A DNA stretch of 64,000 nt from NCBI RefSeq assembly GCF_008152325.1, contig NZ_CP042243.1, positions 1,369,026-1,433,025 on the forward strand. The letters are read 5' to 3'. This document shows positions 39,806-48,336 of this stretch, in pieces; position 1 is the stretch's first letter, and each line of letters starts with the position of its first letter. The notes below the pieces were generated by a model that saw only the letters and a list, made by a program, of their open reading frames with translations, did no database searches and had not been told where the DNA came from. Source of the DNA: Crassaminicella thermophila. Its GTDB lineage: Bacteria; Bacillota; Clostridia; Peptostreptococcales; Thermotaleaceae. The translations under genes were made by a program, and so were the position numbers.

Positions 39806-40870
39806 TTGAATATATGTCCTAGAGTCGAAGTTAATTTAAGTAAGATCAGACATAATACAAGAGTGATAACGAAGCTGTGTAGCAAGTTAAATATTCAAGT
39901 AGCAGGAGTAACAAAGGTATTTTGTGCTATGCCAGAGATTGTACAGGCAATGATAGATGGTGGCATAGAAATGCTTGCTGATTCAAGAATAGAGAATTTA
40001 AAGAAGCTAGATAATTTTAAAATACCAAAGATTCTTTTAAGATTACCTATGAAAAGTCAAGCAATGGAAGTAATTAAATATGCAGATATTAGCCTAAATT
40101 CTGAATTAGCTACTATAGAGGAACTTTCACGAGCTGCTCGAAAAGAGAAAAAAATTCATAATATTATCCTTATGATAGATTTAGGAGATTTAAGGGAGGG
40201 AGTGTGGAAAGATAAAATATTAGATACAGTAAAGGAGATATTAAAATTAGATCAAATTAAATTAATAGGGATTGGAACTAATTTAACTTGTTACGGAGGT
40301 GTAATTCCTGATAATAAAAATTTAGGAATGTTAGTAGAAATATCAAATCAGATAGAAAAAGAATTTAATATTTCTTTAGAAATTATATCAGGAGGAAATT
40401 CAAGTAGCTTATATTTGATAGAAAAAGGAGAAATGCCAAAAAAAATAAATCATTTAAGGCTAGGAGAAGCGATTGTATTAGGCAGAGAAACAGCCTATGG
40501 ACATATCATAAAAAATACATTTAAAGATGCATTCACATTTGTTGCAGAAATCATAGAATTAAAGGAAAAACCTTCTGTACCTATAGGTGAAATTGGTTTA
40601 GATGCATTTGGAAATAAACCAACCTTTACAGATAATGGAATTCGAAAAAGAGCTATTCTTGCGGTAGGAAGACAGGATGTATTAGTAGATAATATAACTC
40701 CTTTCAATAGAAAAATCAAAATTCTTGGAGCAAGTAGTGATCATTTAATTATTGATGTAACTGATTGTGAAGAAGAATATGCTATTGGAGATGAAATAAG
40801 ATTTCAAGTTGAATATGGTGCATTACTTCAATTAATGACTTCAGGATATGTGTATAAAGAAATTCAATAA
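39806..40870 (+). CDS. orr: Ornithine racemase
   Basis: PLP racemase of 354 residues supplying D-ornithine to the aminomutase. It starts with TTG behind GGGGAGGG. The fold is alanine-racemase-like. PLP lysine Lys37 lies in VAGVTKVFCAMPEI. GISG-like ISGGNSSSLYLIE and LRLGEAIVLGRE form the phosphate-binding region. The size and place at the end of the ora/ort cluster match C. sticklandii orr. A PLP racemase for lysine/arginine would look similar; the context decides. Confidence 0.92.
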   Translation: MNICPRVEVNLSKIRHNTRVITKLCSKLNIQVAGVTKVFCAMPEIVQAMIDGGIEMLADSRIENLKKLDNFKIPKILLRLPMKSQAMEVIKYADISLNSELATIEELSRAARKEKKIHNIILMIDLGDLREGVWKDKILDTVKEILKLDQIKLIGIGTNLTCYGGVIPDNKNLGMLVEISNQIEKEFNISLEIISGGNSSSLYLIEKGEMPKKINHLRLGEAIVLGRETAYGHIIKNTFKDAFTFVAEIIELKEKPSVPIGEIGLDAFGNKPTFTDNGIRKRAILAVGRQDVLVDNITPFNRKIKILGASSDHLIIDVTDCEEEYAIGDEIRFQVEYGALLQLMTSGYVYKEIQ

Positions 40871-40892
40871 CCCATATGATGTGGGTTATTTA
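40866..40892 (+). terminator. Terminator after the ornithine cluster
   Basis: A 9-bp perfect stem, 40866-40874 (AATAACCCA) pairing with 40882-40890, followed by TATATTTGTATATTT. Confidence 0.75.
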
Positions 40893-40985
40893 TATTTGTA
40901 TATTTAGTTTATTTAAACTATACCATGTCATTTTACTATTTATAAGAATATAATGGTACAAAAAACTAAAATGGAGTTGATAAGT

Positions 40986-41258
40986 GTGGTAAAAAATAAT
41001 GAAAAATACGTGATTATTTTTTCATCTAATTATCATGGATATTATATTGAACAACTGTTTAAAAGAAATGAGATTAAGAACACATTAAGGAAAGCACCTA
41101 TATCCATAGCAAAATCATGTCATTATGCTATTTATATACAAGATAAAGATTTAGAAAAAGCATTAGAATTGTTGAAAAATTCTAGAATATCCCCTCAAGG
41201 AATCTATGAAATTATTGAAATATCTGGTTATATAACTTATAAGAAGTTGCATATATAA
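40986..41258 (+). CDS. DUF3343 protein (putative Se/S carrier-like)
   Basis: About 90 residues: EKYVIIFSSNYHGYYIEQLF, then KAPISIAKSCHYAIYIQDKD, then LEKALELLKNSRISP. This fits DUF3343 proteins, small ferredoxin-like-fold proteins with a conserved Cys-Gly/His segment, often encoded near selenium genes and called putative Se/S carriers. Here the motif is SCH, not SCG. The GTG at 40986 is proposed as the start, 9 bp after TGGAG. The ATG at 40953 lies inside a TATAAT (40949-40954) that looks like its own -10 box; ATG 40971 is also possible. It is a single-gene unit. Confidence 0.7.
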   Translation: MVKNNEKYVIIFSSNYHGYYIEQLFKRNEIKNTLRKAPISIAKSCHYAIYIQDKDLEKALELLKNSRISPQGIYEIIEISGYITYKKLHI

Positions 41259-41284
41259 TAAATTTTTCAATAGAAAATAGAAAC

Positions 41285-41306
41285 AGACATACACGAAAGT
41301 ATGTCT
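41285..41306. terminator. Bidirectional terminator between convergent genes
   Basis: An 8-bp perfect stem, 41285-41292 (AGACATAC) pairing with 41299-41306. It has A/T runs on both sides and serves the DUF3343 gene and the minus-strand gene that ends at 41343. Confidence 0.65.
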
Positions 41307-41342
41307 AAAAATATAAAAAATAATCATTAATTATAAATTTTA

Positions 41343-42878
41343 TTAAAACAAGCGTTTAAACAAACTCATATTTTTAAGATTTTCAATTTCTTTTTTTAGT
41401 ATATTATTTTGTGTATATAATTCTTCAATATCTAATTTTAATTTTTCCAGTTGTGTCTGATAAATTTGTATCTTGTTTAATAAATCTTTATTTTTTAATT
41501 CACTTAATTTATAATCTGATAGTATTTTATCATAATCTTTTTTTAGTTTTTCAATATTGTTTTTATAACTCGTATTTTTTTCATTATTTTTATAAATAGT
41601 GTTAATGTAATTTTTGTTTTGTAAATTCAATCGTTTTACTTCTTCCTTCAAATAAGAGATATTGCTTTCTAAAGACTTCAAAAGATTATTTTTCATTACT
41701 AATTCTTGATTTTTTTTGTATAATTCTAATTTTAACTTTTTTATGGAGTCAATAGATATATTATTTTTGTCTGTGGAGAGTATTTCATTTTTATTTAAAT
41801 TATTATTTCTTGAAGTCATAGAAAAATTTTGATTTGTTTCCTTATTATATAAGGGATGCTTTGTTACTTGTATAGTTATAGGTGTAATATTAGCTAGACT
41901 TTCAGATAAAATATAATTTGCATTATATTTTACAAATGAATTATTAGTAGGTTGAACGATTTTTACTAAATGAATAGAATCAGAGAATAATTTTAATGTT
42001 TCAGAATTTGTCCAAGTTGAATAACTGTTTGTAATGTTTGTAGTTTTGGCTGAATAATAAATGTGTTTTTTTGTAATTCCATAACAAATCATTAGGTTAT
42101 CTTGATAAAAAAATTGATGTCGTATAAATGGAGTATCCATTTCGAAAATTTTTGTTAAATTCGAAGTGGTGTTTTTTTTGCTATTGTAATAAATATATTT
42201 TACACAATAGTTTTTTTTATGTTTATCGATCCAACTTATATGGACGAGTCCATCTATATCAATAATGGCATCTAAGTAAAAATAATTCAAAAATATACTA
42301 TTACATAGAAAAACAGGATGAGTCCATTCATAAGATTTAGTAGTTAAGGTTATCATTAGCAAATCATAAATCATATTATTGTTGCTTAAATATATTAAAT
42401 ATAGGTGAGAATGTATGTCTTTAATGAGTATGTAAGGTTTTATGTTCTTTTTTAAATAAATGCGATTAAGCACCTTTTTTTTCCAATTGTCATTTTCTTT
42501 ATAGTAAGAAACAATAGACCACAAGTTAGGATCGGATAAGTTATGCCAGCAAAATAAAATGTAAGGAGAATCAAATAGAAATTTAATGCTAATATGTTTA
42601 AATATTTCTAAATGAATATCTACTTCATATAATAAATGACTAGTCCATATTTCTCCATCATAATAATAATAAATGAATTTTCCATTGCAGTCTAAAACGA
42701 TCATACCGATATTGCCATTAGAGTCAATATCAATATCAAATTCTAATATATCATTATTACAAACTTGGATTTTTTCATTGTTAATAAAATAATTAATTCC
42801 AATATGTGAATCTGAAGAAAAATGCATAATATCGTTGTTTGTATATAAAAGTATGTTTGTAGTTTTGTTTATAGACAT
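41343..42878 (-). CDS. Beta-rich repeat protein with long C-terminal coiled coil (module A)
   Basis: A 511-residue protein I cannot name. No signal peptide or TM is visible. Residues 1 to about 330 are aromatic- and asparagine-rich with recurring strand pairs ending in W or Y and D-x-D-x-N-G/DIDSNGNIG or DIDGLVHISW turns, which resemble BNR/sialidase-like beta-propeller blades. Residues about 365-500 form a long coiled coil (KKLKLELYKKNQELVMKNN, then SNISYLKEEVKRLNLQNKN), ending in a short basic tail MSLFKRLF. It is paralogous to the protein encoded at 43994-45340: both share NLW(S/T) followed by aromatic-rich strands and W-x-x-KKV. It is divergent from the cysteine-motif gene at 43069 and probably expressed with it. 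Likely a structural or binding protein of the spore surface; this is inference. Confidence 0.75.
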   Translation of the reverse strand: MSINKTTNILLYTNNDIMHFSSDSHIGINYFINNEKIQVCNNDILEFDIDIDSNGNIGMIVLDCNGKFIYYYYDGEIWTSHLLYEVDIHLEIFKHISIKFLFDSPYILFCWHNLSDPNLWSIVSYYKENDNWKKKVLNRIYLKKNIKPYILIKDIHSHLYLIYLSNNNMIYDLLMITLTTKSYEWTHPVFLCNSIFLNYFYLDAIIDIDGLVHISWIDKHKKNYCVKYIYYNSKKNTTSNLTKIFEMDTPFIRHQFFYQDNLMICYGITKKHIYYSAKTTNITNSYSTWTNSETLKLFSDSIHLVKIVQPTNNSFVKYNANYILSESLANITPITIQVTKHPLYNKETNQNFSMTSRNNNLNKNEILSTDKNNISIDSIKKLKLELYKKNQELVMKNNLLKSLESNISYLKEEVKRLNLQNKNYINTIYKNNEKNTSYKNNIEKLKKDYDKILSDYKLSELKNKDLLNKIQIYQTQLEKLKLDIEELYTQNNILKKEIENLKNMSLFKRLF

Positions 42879-42918
42879 TTATATCACCTACCTTAGTTAT
42901 ATATATTAATAGTAAATC

Positions 42919-42944
42919 TACTTTATGTTAAATATTTTATGAGT
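42919..42944 (-). promoter_or_regulatory. Possible sigma-K-like promoter (minus strand)
   Basis: On the minus strand, CATAAAGTA (42927-42919) fits CATAnnnTA, with AC at 42944-42943, 15 bp upstream. Spacing is one short of the usual 16-17, so the call is weak. Confidence 0.3.
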
Positions 42945-42963
42945 AAATTTTTGATCTTTAATC

Positions 42964-42991
42964 ACCAAAATAGAGGGATATACATAATATA
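42964..42991 (+). promoter_or_regulatory. Possible sigma-K-like promoter of module A plus-strand gene
   Basis: AC (42964-42965, in CACC), 17 bp, then CATAATATA (42983-42991), which fits the Bacillus sigma-K pattern mACm-N16/17-CATAnnnTA. It would give a leader of about 70 nt. The pattern is short, so chance is possible in AT-rich DNA. Confidence 0.4.
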
Positions 42992-43068
42992 CAAGTAGAA
43001 CAATAACATTAAATGGTTACTTAGAATTATTATTGAAATTATTTTATGAAAGTAAAGGGGGAAAATAT

Positions 43069-43881
43069 ATGTATAAGTCAACATCTTGTGGAACTAGTAT
43101 GTATACTCCAGGAGTAATTCCAGAAGAATTAAGGGAGCAGTTTGGAAATGCATGTGAGTTAGTATGCGTTCAGGTTCCTAAAGTTTATGATTCATGTTTA
43201 TTAAGAACATGTTTGGTAGGGGATCCCGACAAAGAAAAAACAGAAGATGGAATCTATTTTGATTCTGATTTACGCGTTAGAATAGATTGTAGTGCAGATG
43301 GTATAGTTAATCCAAGAGTAATTGGTCTTGTTCCTGGGTCATTTAAAATTATCAGCAAAAAACCTGTTGCTTCAGACCCAGATAGAAAGTTTATTAGTTT
43401 CACATATCAATTGAAAATACTATATGACGTAGTATTCGATGATGGTACAGTATCTAGAGATAATGAACTATTACTAAGAAGAAGTGAAACGGTTGGACCT
43501 TTATATTGTCCCGATTCAAAAGCAATTATTAGAGAATCAAAAGTAGATCAATCAGGTACAATTCATCCAGCAACAGATGAAGATGATGAAATTGTAAAAT
43601 TAGAAATTATAGCAAGAGTACTTGATGTTCAAATTGAGAGAGAGTGTACCTGTACTTGCGATCCCTATGATGATGTATGCTATGCAGTCTTTACAGTAGG
43701 AATTTATCACATTATTAAATGTGAATTAATAGTACAGCTAGTTATTCCAGCATTTGGATTCTGTCCACCACCACCACCATGTGAAAGAATGGGAGAGGCT
43801 TGTGAGCAATTTAATCAAGAATTACCACCAGATTTCTTCCCACCACAACTTGATCAATTTATTACTGGACCTGGAGTATAA
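43069..43881 (+). CDS. Cysteine-rich protein with KVYxxCxxRxC and DFFPPQ motifs (module A)
   Basis: A 270-residue protein I cannot name. ATG 43069 follows AAAGGGGG; an in-frame ATG at 43033 lacks a site. No signal peptide or TM. KVYDSCLLRTC is at residues 38-48. A middle of beta-type strands follows, then a cysteine cluster (CTCTCDPYDDVC, later FGFCPPPPPCE), and the C-terminus has DFFPPQ (255-260). Both motifs recur in the otherwise divergent protein at 45575. Similar Cys-framed KVYD motifs occur, as I recall, in uncharacterised clostridial spore proteins. Disulfide crosslinking in a spore coat or exosporium layer is a reasonable guess, not shown here. Confidence 0.75.
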   Translation: MYKSTSCGTSMYTPGVIPEELREQFGNACELVCVQVPKVYDSCLLRTCLVGDPDKEKTEDGIYFDSDLRVRIDCSADGIVNPRVIGLVPGSFKIISKKPVASDPDRKFISFTYQLKILYDVVFDDGTVSRDNELLLRRSETVGPLYCPDSKAIIRESKVDQSGTIHPATDEDDEIVKLEIIARVLDVQIERECTCTCDPYDDVCYAVFTVGIYHIIKCELIVQLVIPAFGFCPPPPPCERMGEACEQFNQELPPDFFPPQLDQFITGPGV

Positions 43882-43895
43882 TACAAATTTACAGA

Positions 43896-43940
43896 AAAAC
43901 AGAAGGGGATGTTCTATATTTGAACATCTTCTTCTGTTTT
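43896..43940. terminator. Long bidirectional terminator between modules A and B
   Basis: A 19-bp stem with two G-T pairs, 43896-43914 pairing with 43922-43940, 7-nt loop, with A-run on the left and T-run on the right. It serves the convergent genes on either side. Confidence 0.85.
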
Positions 43941-43993
43941 GTATTTAATATGGTAAATATTTGCATAACTTAGAAATAAACTTAGTAAAAATA

Positions 43994-45340
43994 TTATTTT
44001 AATAGATTTTTTAATTTTGTCCAAAAATGATTATTTGTGTTTTGAATGTTTATATGAAGTGTTGAAAGTAATTGTATAATTTCGTTCATTTTCCATTCAT
44101 TTATTTCTAGTTGTTTATTTATATCATTGAGCAATTTATTTACAATATCTTGTTTGTTTTTAATGTCTTCAAGGATATCTGTTGATTTTTGTAATTGGGA
44201 ATCTATACTTAACATTTCTTTATCTTCGTTTTTTGGGGATTCTTTTGACAAGTTTTTACAAACACAAATCTCTGTACTATTATATGTATTTGTTGAGTTA
44301 TTTTTAGGTAGTATTACATCTAGTCCAATTATAAAAAATTCATAATTTATTTGTAGTCCATAACTAATAGGCATTTTAAGTTGTGTCCATGATTTATAAT
44401 TATTTCCGATTATAGAAATTGGAAATAATTTGAGATTATAATTAGATTGAATTTTTTCAGGTTGACTATATGTATTATCTAATAAGTTTATAGTATTTGA
44501 AAAATAAGAATTGTTTTGTTTCCATAAAACTTTTAGATTGTTACCGTCTTGAAAAATGAAAGGATGAGTGCTATTAGAGCCTTCATTAGATAATCGTTTG
44601 ATTTCTGACCAATAGTTTTTAGATGAATTAATTTTAGTATTATGTAGATAGAATATCTCTAGATTATTGTTATAAAATCCGGACCACGTAATATGTGTAC
44701 CATTTTTACTATCACAAAATATAAATGGATGTGAATTGTCTTGCGAAATATGGCTTACTCTTATAGGCATACTCCATGTATTGTATGTAGTGTTGTATTT
44801 ACAATAATATATTTGATATTTTTTATCATATAAAGATTTAAAAACAATATGAATATTATGATAAGGATCGATATCTGAATGAAAAGGTAAATCATATTTT
44901 TCAGAGATAATATCACATACTTTCTTATTCACCCATGATTCATTATTCCAATAATGGTGTTTTAATGTCCAAAGATTAGAATGAATAATATTTGAAATGG
45001 CTATTAATATATGAATTTTGTTATTGACAATAAATAGCTTTAAGTTTTTGAACTTGTAAGATTTTGCATTATATTTTGTTAGACATCTACAATCCCATTT
45101 GTTATCTCTATAGATACAATATTTTAAATCACCTAAAGAAGAAATACTAACAAGATGAAATATACCAGAATCATCTATATCTACACAATAATCTATTATA
45201 TTTTCAGTAATTTTAACCGTTGAGTAGATTTCCTTATTTTTAATGATATTCATATATACGTTTTTGTTTTCCGTGTAAAAATAATATATAAATCCTGACT
45301 TGCTATAATGGATATATTGTATATTAGAAGTAAATTCCAT
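43994..45340 (-). CDS. Beta-rich repeat protein with C-terminal helical tail (module B)
   Basis: A 448-residue paralogue of the 41343-42878 product; function unknown. Residues 1 to about 300 show propeller-like strand repeats with VDIDDSGIFHLVSI, NLWTLKHHYWNNESWVNKKV, HSDIDPYHNIHIVFKS, and two HPFIF repeats (NSHPFIFCDSKNGTHITWS and STHPFIFQDGNNLKVLW). About residues 365-448 form a shorter coiled coil (LQKSTDILEDIKNKQDIVNK) ending in a basic amphipathic tail NHFWTKLKNLLK. No signal peptide or TM. GGAGGTG precedes its ATG on the minus strand. It is divergent from the gene at 45575. Confidence 0.75.
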   Translation of the reverse strand: MEFTSNIQYIHYSKSGFIYYFYTENKNVYMNIIKNKEIYSTVKITENIIDYCVDIDDSGIFHLVSISSLGDLKYCIYRDNKWDCRCLTKYNAKSYKFKNLKLFIVNNKIHILIAISNIIHSNLWTLKHHYWNNESWVNKKVCDIISEKYDLPFHSDIDPYHNIHIVFKSLYDKKYQIYYCKYNTTYNTWSMPIRVSHISQDNSHPFIFCDSKNGTHITWSGFYNNNLEIFYLHNTKINSSKNYWSEIKRLSNEGSNSTHPFIFQDGNNLKVLWKQNNSYFSNTINLLDNTYSQPEKIQSNYNLKLFPISIIGNNYKSWTQLKMPISYGLQINYEFFIIGLDVILPKNNSTNTYNSTEICVCKNLSKESPKNEDKEMLSIDSQLQKSTDILEDIKNKQDIVNKLLNDINKQLEINEWKMNEIIQLLSTLHINIQNTNNHFWTKLKNLLK

Positions 45341-45574
45341 TAAAATACACCTCCAGTTTGTATATAGATTTGTCCTATTATAATGTATTTGTAAAAAATA
45401 AAAAAATGATATGTAATATAAGTTTTATATAAATTTTTGAAAATTATAATTTATATAAATCTAATATTTAATAATGAAAATAAATTTTAAATCATATGAT
45501 AGTATGAGAGAGATTATGATAAAAGTACAGTTTGTATAATGCATAAATATATAAAAAGAAAGGGGACATGATAG

Positions 45575-46327
45575 ATGGAGAAGAGTATTTCTCATACTAA
45601 TCAATCAATACATCGTAAAATTACTGAACCTGCTCCATATTCTACATATGATAGTCATATAAACATACAGACTAATATAAAACAATCCAAACAAGACATG
45701 ACAGAACCAATATGTATTTTAGCTGATAAGGTTTACTCTTATTGTCAGCAAAGAGATTGTTTTCCAAGGTTTAGGATGGAGACATCAAATAAAGGAGAAG
45801 AACTTCAATTCATCGGAATAAATTTCCAAGAAGGATATATATCTGAAGGAACGTTAAAAGTAACACCAATAGGACCTAAAAGACCCAATTTTTCAAGAGT
45901 AAAGTTTATCTTAAAAATTCCTTTTACAATAAAATTAAGAAATGCTTCATCTGGTGATATTGTGAGTATGAATGGTTTATTGCCAGATATGATAAAAGAT
46001 GTTGTTCTATTTATGCCAGAAGCAAGAAATGAATTTAATTACAGAATTGTTGTGGAAACACGTTCAGAAGTTTTAGCACCTCCAGAAATTATTGATAATC
46101 ATATTGAAATTCCAATAGGAGTATTATCAGTAATTAGAGTGGTTGGAAGGGTTCATTTATTGATACCAGTCTATAGTTTGCAGCTTGAACCACCTGAAGC
46201 TGAGAATTTTGAAGAATCTGAAAAATCTATAAGCCAAGAGTTTGATAATCGTCCATTTCCAGATGATTTTTTTCCACCTCAATTTGAAGATTTAGATATT
46301 GGTATACAGATGCTTAAGAAAGAATAA
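45575..46327 (+). CDS. Protein with KVYxxCxxRxC and DFFPPQ motifs (module B)
   Basis: A 250-residue protein with no named family. Residues 1-50 are polar; KVYSYCQQRDC is at 52-62; beta strands follow (FIGINFQEGYISEGTLKVTP, KFILKIPFTIKLRN, GVLSVIRVVGRVHLLIPVYS); and DFFPPQ is at 231-236 in PFPDDFFPPQFEDLD. It shares only these end motifs and general strand pattern with the 43069 product, and it has far fewer cysteines. AAAGGGG precedes the ATG. The stop is 49 bp before a glycosyltransferase gene, possibly one transcript. Confidence 0.75.
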   Translation: MEKSISHTNQSIHRKITEPAPYSTYDSHINIQTNIKQSKQDMTEPICILADKVYSYCQQRDCFPRFRMETSNKGEELQFIGINFQEGYISEGTLKVTPIGPKRPNFSRVKFILKIPFTIKLRNASSGDIVSMNGLLPDMIKDVVLFMPEARNEFNYRIVVETRSEVLAPPEIIDNHIEIPIGVLSVIRVVGRVHLLIPVYSLQLEPPEAENFEESEKSISQEFDNRPFPDDFFPPQFEDLDIGIQMLKKE

Positions 46328-46376
46328 TCATTATATCTTAAGTTTTAAGTCCTTAAAATTTCAAAAGGGTGATTTA

Positions 46377-47369
46377 ATGAACGTATTATTTCAAATAAGA
46401 AAAGATTATTTAAGTAATATTGCAGGAGATAGTATTATAATGCAAAATCTAAAAAAAAATTTAATAAATTTTGGAATAAGGATAGATGTTTGCACTGATA
46501 CTAAGATAAATCTAAATAAGTATGAAATCGTTCACATTTTTAATACGATAAGAGTACAGGAAAGTTATCAATTTATGAAACATGCAAAAAATAATAATAA
46601 AAAAATAGTTTTAACACCAATATACTGGGATTTAAGAAATTATTTTAAAGATACAAAACAGCAAAAAAAACTAGAATCTTGGTATCGTAGTGAAAAAAAG
46701 AGGAAATTTTTGTTTGATAATTGTGATATATATTTACCGCATTGCTATAGTGAAGCAGCATTAATTATAAAAAATTACAATACTTCGTCAAAGTATAAAT
46801 GTATCCCTTATGGGGTAGATGAAAACTTTTCTAATGGAAGTAAGCGTTATCTTATAAATACATATGGAATAGATGATTACATTTTGTGTGTAGGAAGAAT
46901 CAATTACCAGAAAAATCAGCTTGGTTTAATTAAAGCAATTTCAAAAGAAAAAATACCAATAGTACTAGTAGGTTCTGTTAATGATAAGGATTATCTTAAA
47001 CAATGTATGAAAGTAAGAAGCGAGAATATATACTTATTAGAAAATATAAAAACATCAGAATTAAATTCAATTTATAAAAGTGCAAGGGTCCATGTGTTAC
47101 CTAGTTGGCTTGAATACCCAGGCCTTGCAAATCTTGAAGCAGGTATGGCTGGATGTAATGTAGTAACAACAGAGATCGGTTCAACAAAAGAGGTTTTTGG
47201 AGAGTTTGTAAGATATTGTAATCCTTATGATAATGAATCCATATACAAAGAAGTTATGGAATCATTTGAAGAAAAAGGAAATGGTTTGTTTAGAGATTTT
47301 ATTAGAGAAAATTATACATGGAAAAAGGTTGCAAAGAAAATTTTAGAAATTTATTTATCTTTAATATAA
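46377..47369 (+). CDS. Glycosyltransferase, GT4-like
   Basis: A 330-residue GT-B fold protein. ATG 46377 follows AAAAGGGTG; an earlier in-frame start at 46299 overlaps the previous gene. The C-terminal nucleotide-sugar domain begins ILCVGRINYQKNQLGLIKAI, continues IYLLENIKTSELNSIYKSAR, and has the donor-binding motif SWLEYPGLANLEAGMAGCNVV with two Glu (E-x7-E). Donor and acceptor are unknown. It lies between the spore-surface candidate genes and a sugar-nucleotide pathway, so it may glycosylate one of those proteins. Confidence 0.85.
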   Translation: MNVLFQIRKDYLSNIAGDSIIMQNLKKNLINFGIRIDVCTDTKINLNKYEIVHIFNTIRVQESYQFMKHAKNNNKKIVLTPIYWDLRNYFKDTKQQKKLESWYRSEKKRKFLFDNCDIYLPHCYSEAALIIKNYNTSSKYKCIPYGVDENFSNGSKRYLINTYGIDDYILCVGRINYQKNQLGLIKAISKEKIPIVLVGSVNDKDYLKQCMKVRSENIYLLENIKTSELNSIYKSARVHVLPSWLEYPGLANLEAGMAGCNVVTTEIGSTKEVFGEFVRYCNPYDNESIYKEVMESFEEKGNGLFRDFIRENYTWKKVAKKILEIYLSLI

Positions 47370-47405
47370 AATTCGCATATAGTCAGAACATTTAAGATCA
47401 TAATG

Positions 47406-47446
47406 AGGTGATAAGCATTATGTGAAACGATGCTTATCATCTTTTT
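47406..47446 (+). terminator. Terminator after the GT4-like gene
   Basis: About 12 bp of stem, around 47407-47418 pairing with 47430-47441, with an 11-nt loop and tail CTTTTTC. Confidence 0.8.
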
Positions 47447-47565
47447 CAATTTATATATGAAAATTCGTAACAAAATTATCTTTTTACACATAATTTGAAT
47501 TGAGTAGGTATTATGAAGTTGTACGAGCTGGATTAATACTTAAAAAACCTTAAAGGAGGCGAAAA

Positions 47566-48336
47566 ATGAAAGTCGTAATTTTATGTGGTGGAAAAGGATC
47601 AAGAATGAAGGAAATTACAGATGATATACCTAAGCCTTTAGCTATGATTGGAGATAAACCTATATTATGGCATATTATGAAAATTTATTTATATTATGGA
47701 TTGAATGATTTCGTTTTGTTACTTGGGTATAAAGGAGATAAAATTAAAGAATATTTTATGAACTATTACTGGAAAAATCATAATTTTTTACTAGATAGTG
47801 AACAGCAAAGTATACGATTACTGGAAAAACCAGAAAAATGGAAAATTACTTTTATAGATACAGGCATAAATACTATGACAGGAGGAAGAATTAAACAAAT
47901 ACAAAAGTATATTGAAGATGAAACTTTTATGTTAACTTACGGAGATGGTTTAGCAGATATAAACTTAAAAAAATTACTAGATTTTCATAACAGTAAAGGG
48001 AAAATTGCTACAGTAACAGGTATAGCAAAGGTAAATCAGTATGGAACTTTACTTGTAGAAAATGATATAGCCAAATCATTTCAAGAAAAACCATATACAA
48101 AGGATATAATAAATGGCGGTTTCTTTGTGTTAAATAAAGAGGTTTTTTCATATATAAAAAATGATAGTGATTGCATTTTTGAACAAGAGCCATTAATGAA
48201 TTTAGCAAAAAATGAACAATTGGCGGTTTATCAACACAAAGGATTTTGGGTAGCTATGGATACGTATAAAGATCTACTAAAGGTGAATGAAATGTGGCAA
48301 AATACTAAAGCTCCTTGGAAGGTGTGGTTTAGATGA
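47566..48336 (+). CDS. Glucose-1-phosphate cytidylyltransferase-like nucleotidyltransferase
   Basis: A 256-residue NTP-sugar transferase. It has the N-terminal nucleotide loop LCGGKGSRM (residues 6-14) and [17 protein letters not shown], then FLDTG-like [15 protein letters not shown] and [10 protein letters not shown], with a C-terminal WVAMDTYKD. The RfbF-type segment [18 protein letters not shown] and the dehydratase gene directly after it (4-bp overlap) support CDP-glucose synthesis. Another pyrimidine nucleotide or sugar cannot be excluded. GGAGGCG precedes the ATG. Confidence 0.88.
   Translation: MKVVILCGGKGSRMKEITDDIPKPLAMIGDKPILWHIMKIYLYYGLNDFVLLLGYKGDKIKEYFMNYYWKNHNFLLDSEQQSIRLLEKPEKWKITFIDTGINTMTGGRIKQIQKYIEDETFMLTYGDGLADINLKKLLDFHNSKGKIATVTGIAKVNQYGTLLVENDIAKSFQEKPYTKDIINGGFFVLNKEVFSYIKNDSDCIFEQEPLMNLAKNEQLAVYQHKGFWVAMDTYKDLLKVNEMWQNTKAPWKVWFR

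Noticed and set aside
45341-45574. Sporulation promoter upstream of module B
   Set aside because: CATATGATA at 45493 fits a -10 pattern but has no AC or sigma-E-type -35 at the right distance; not called.
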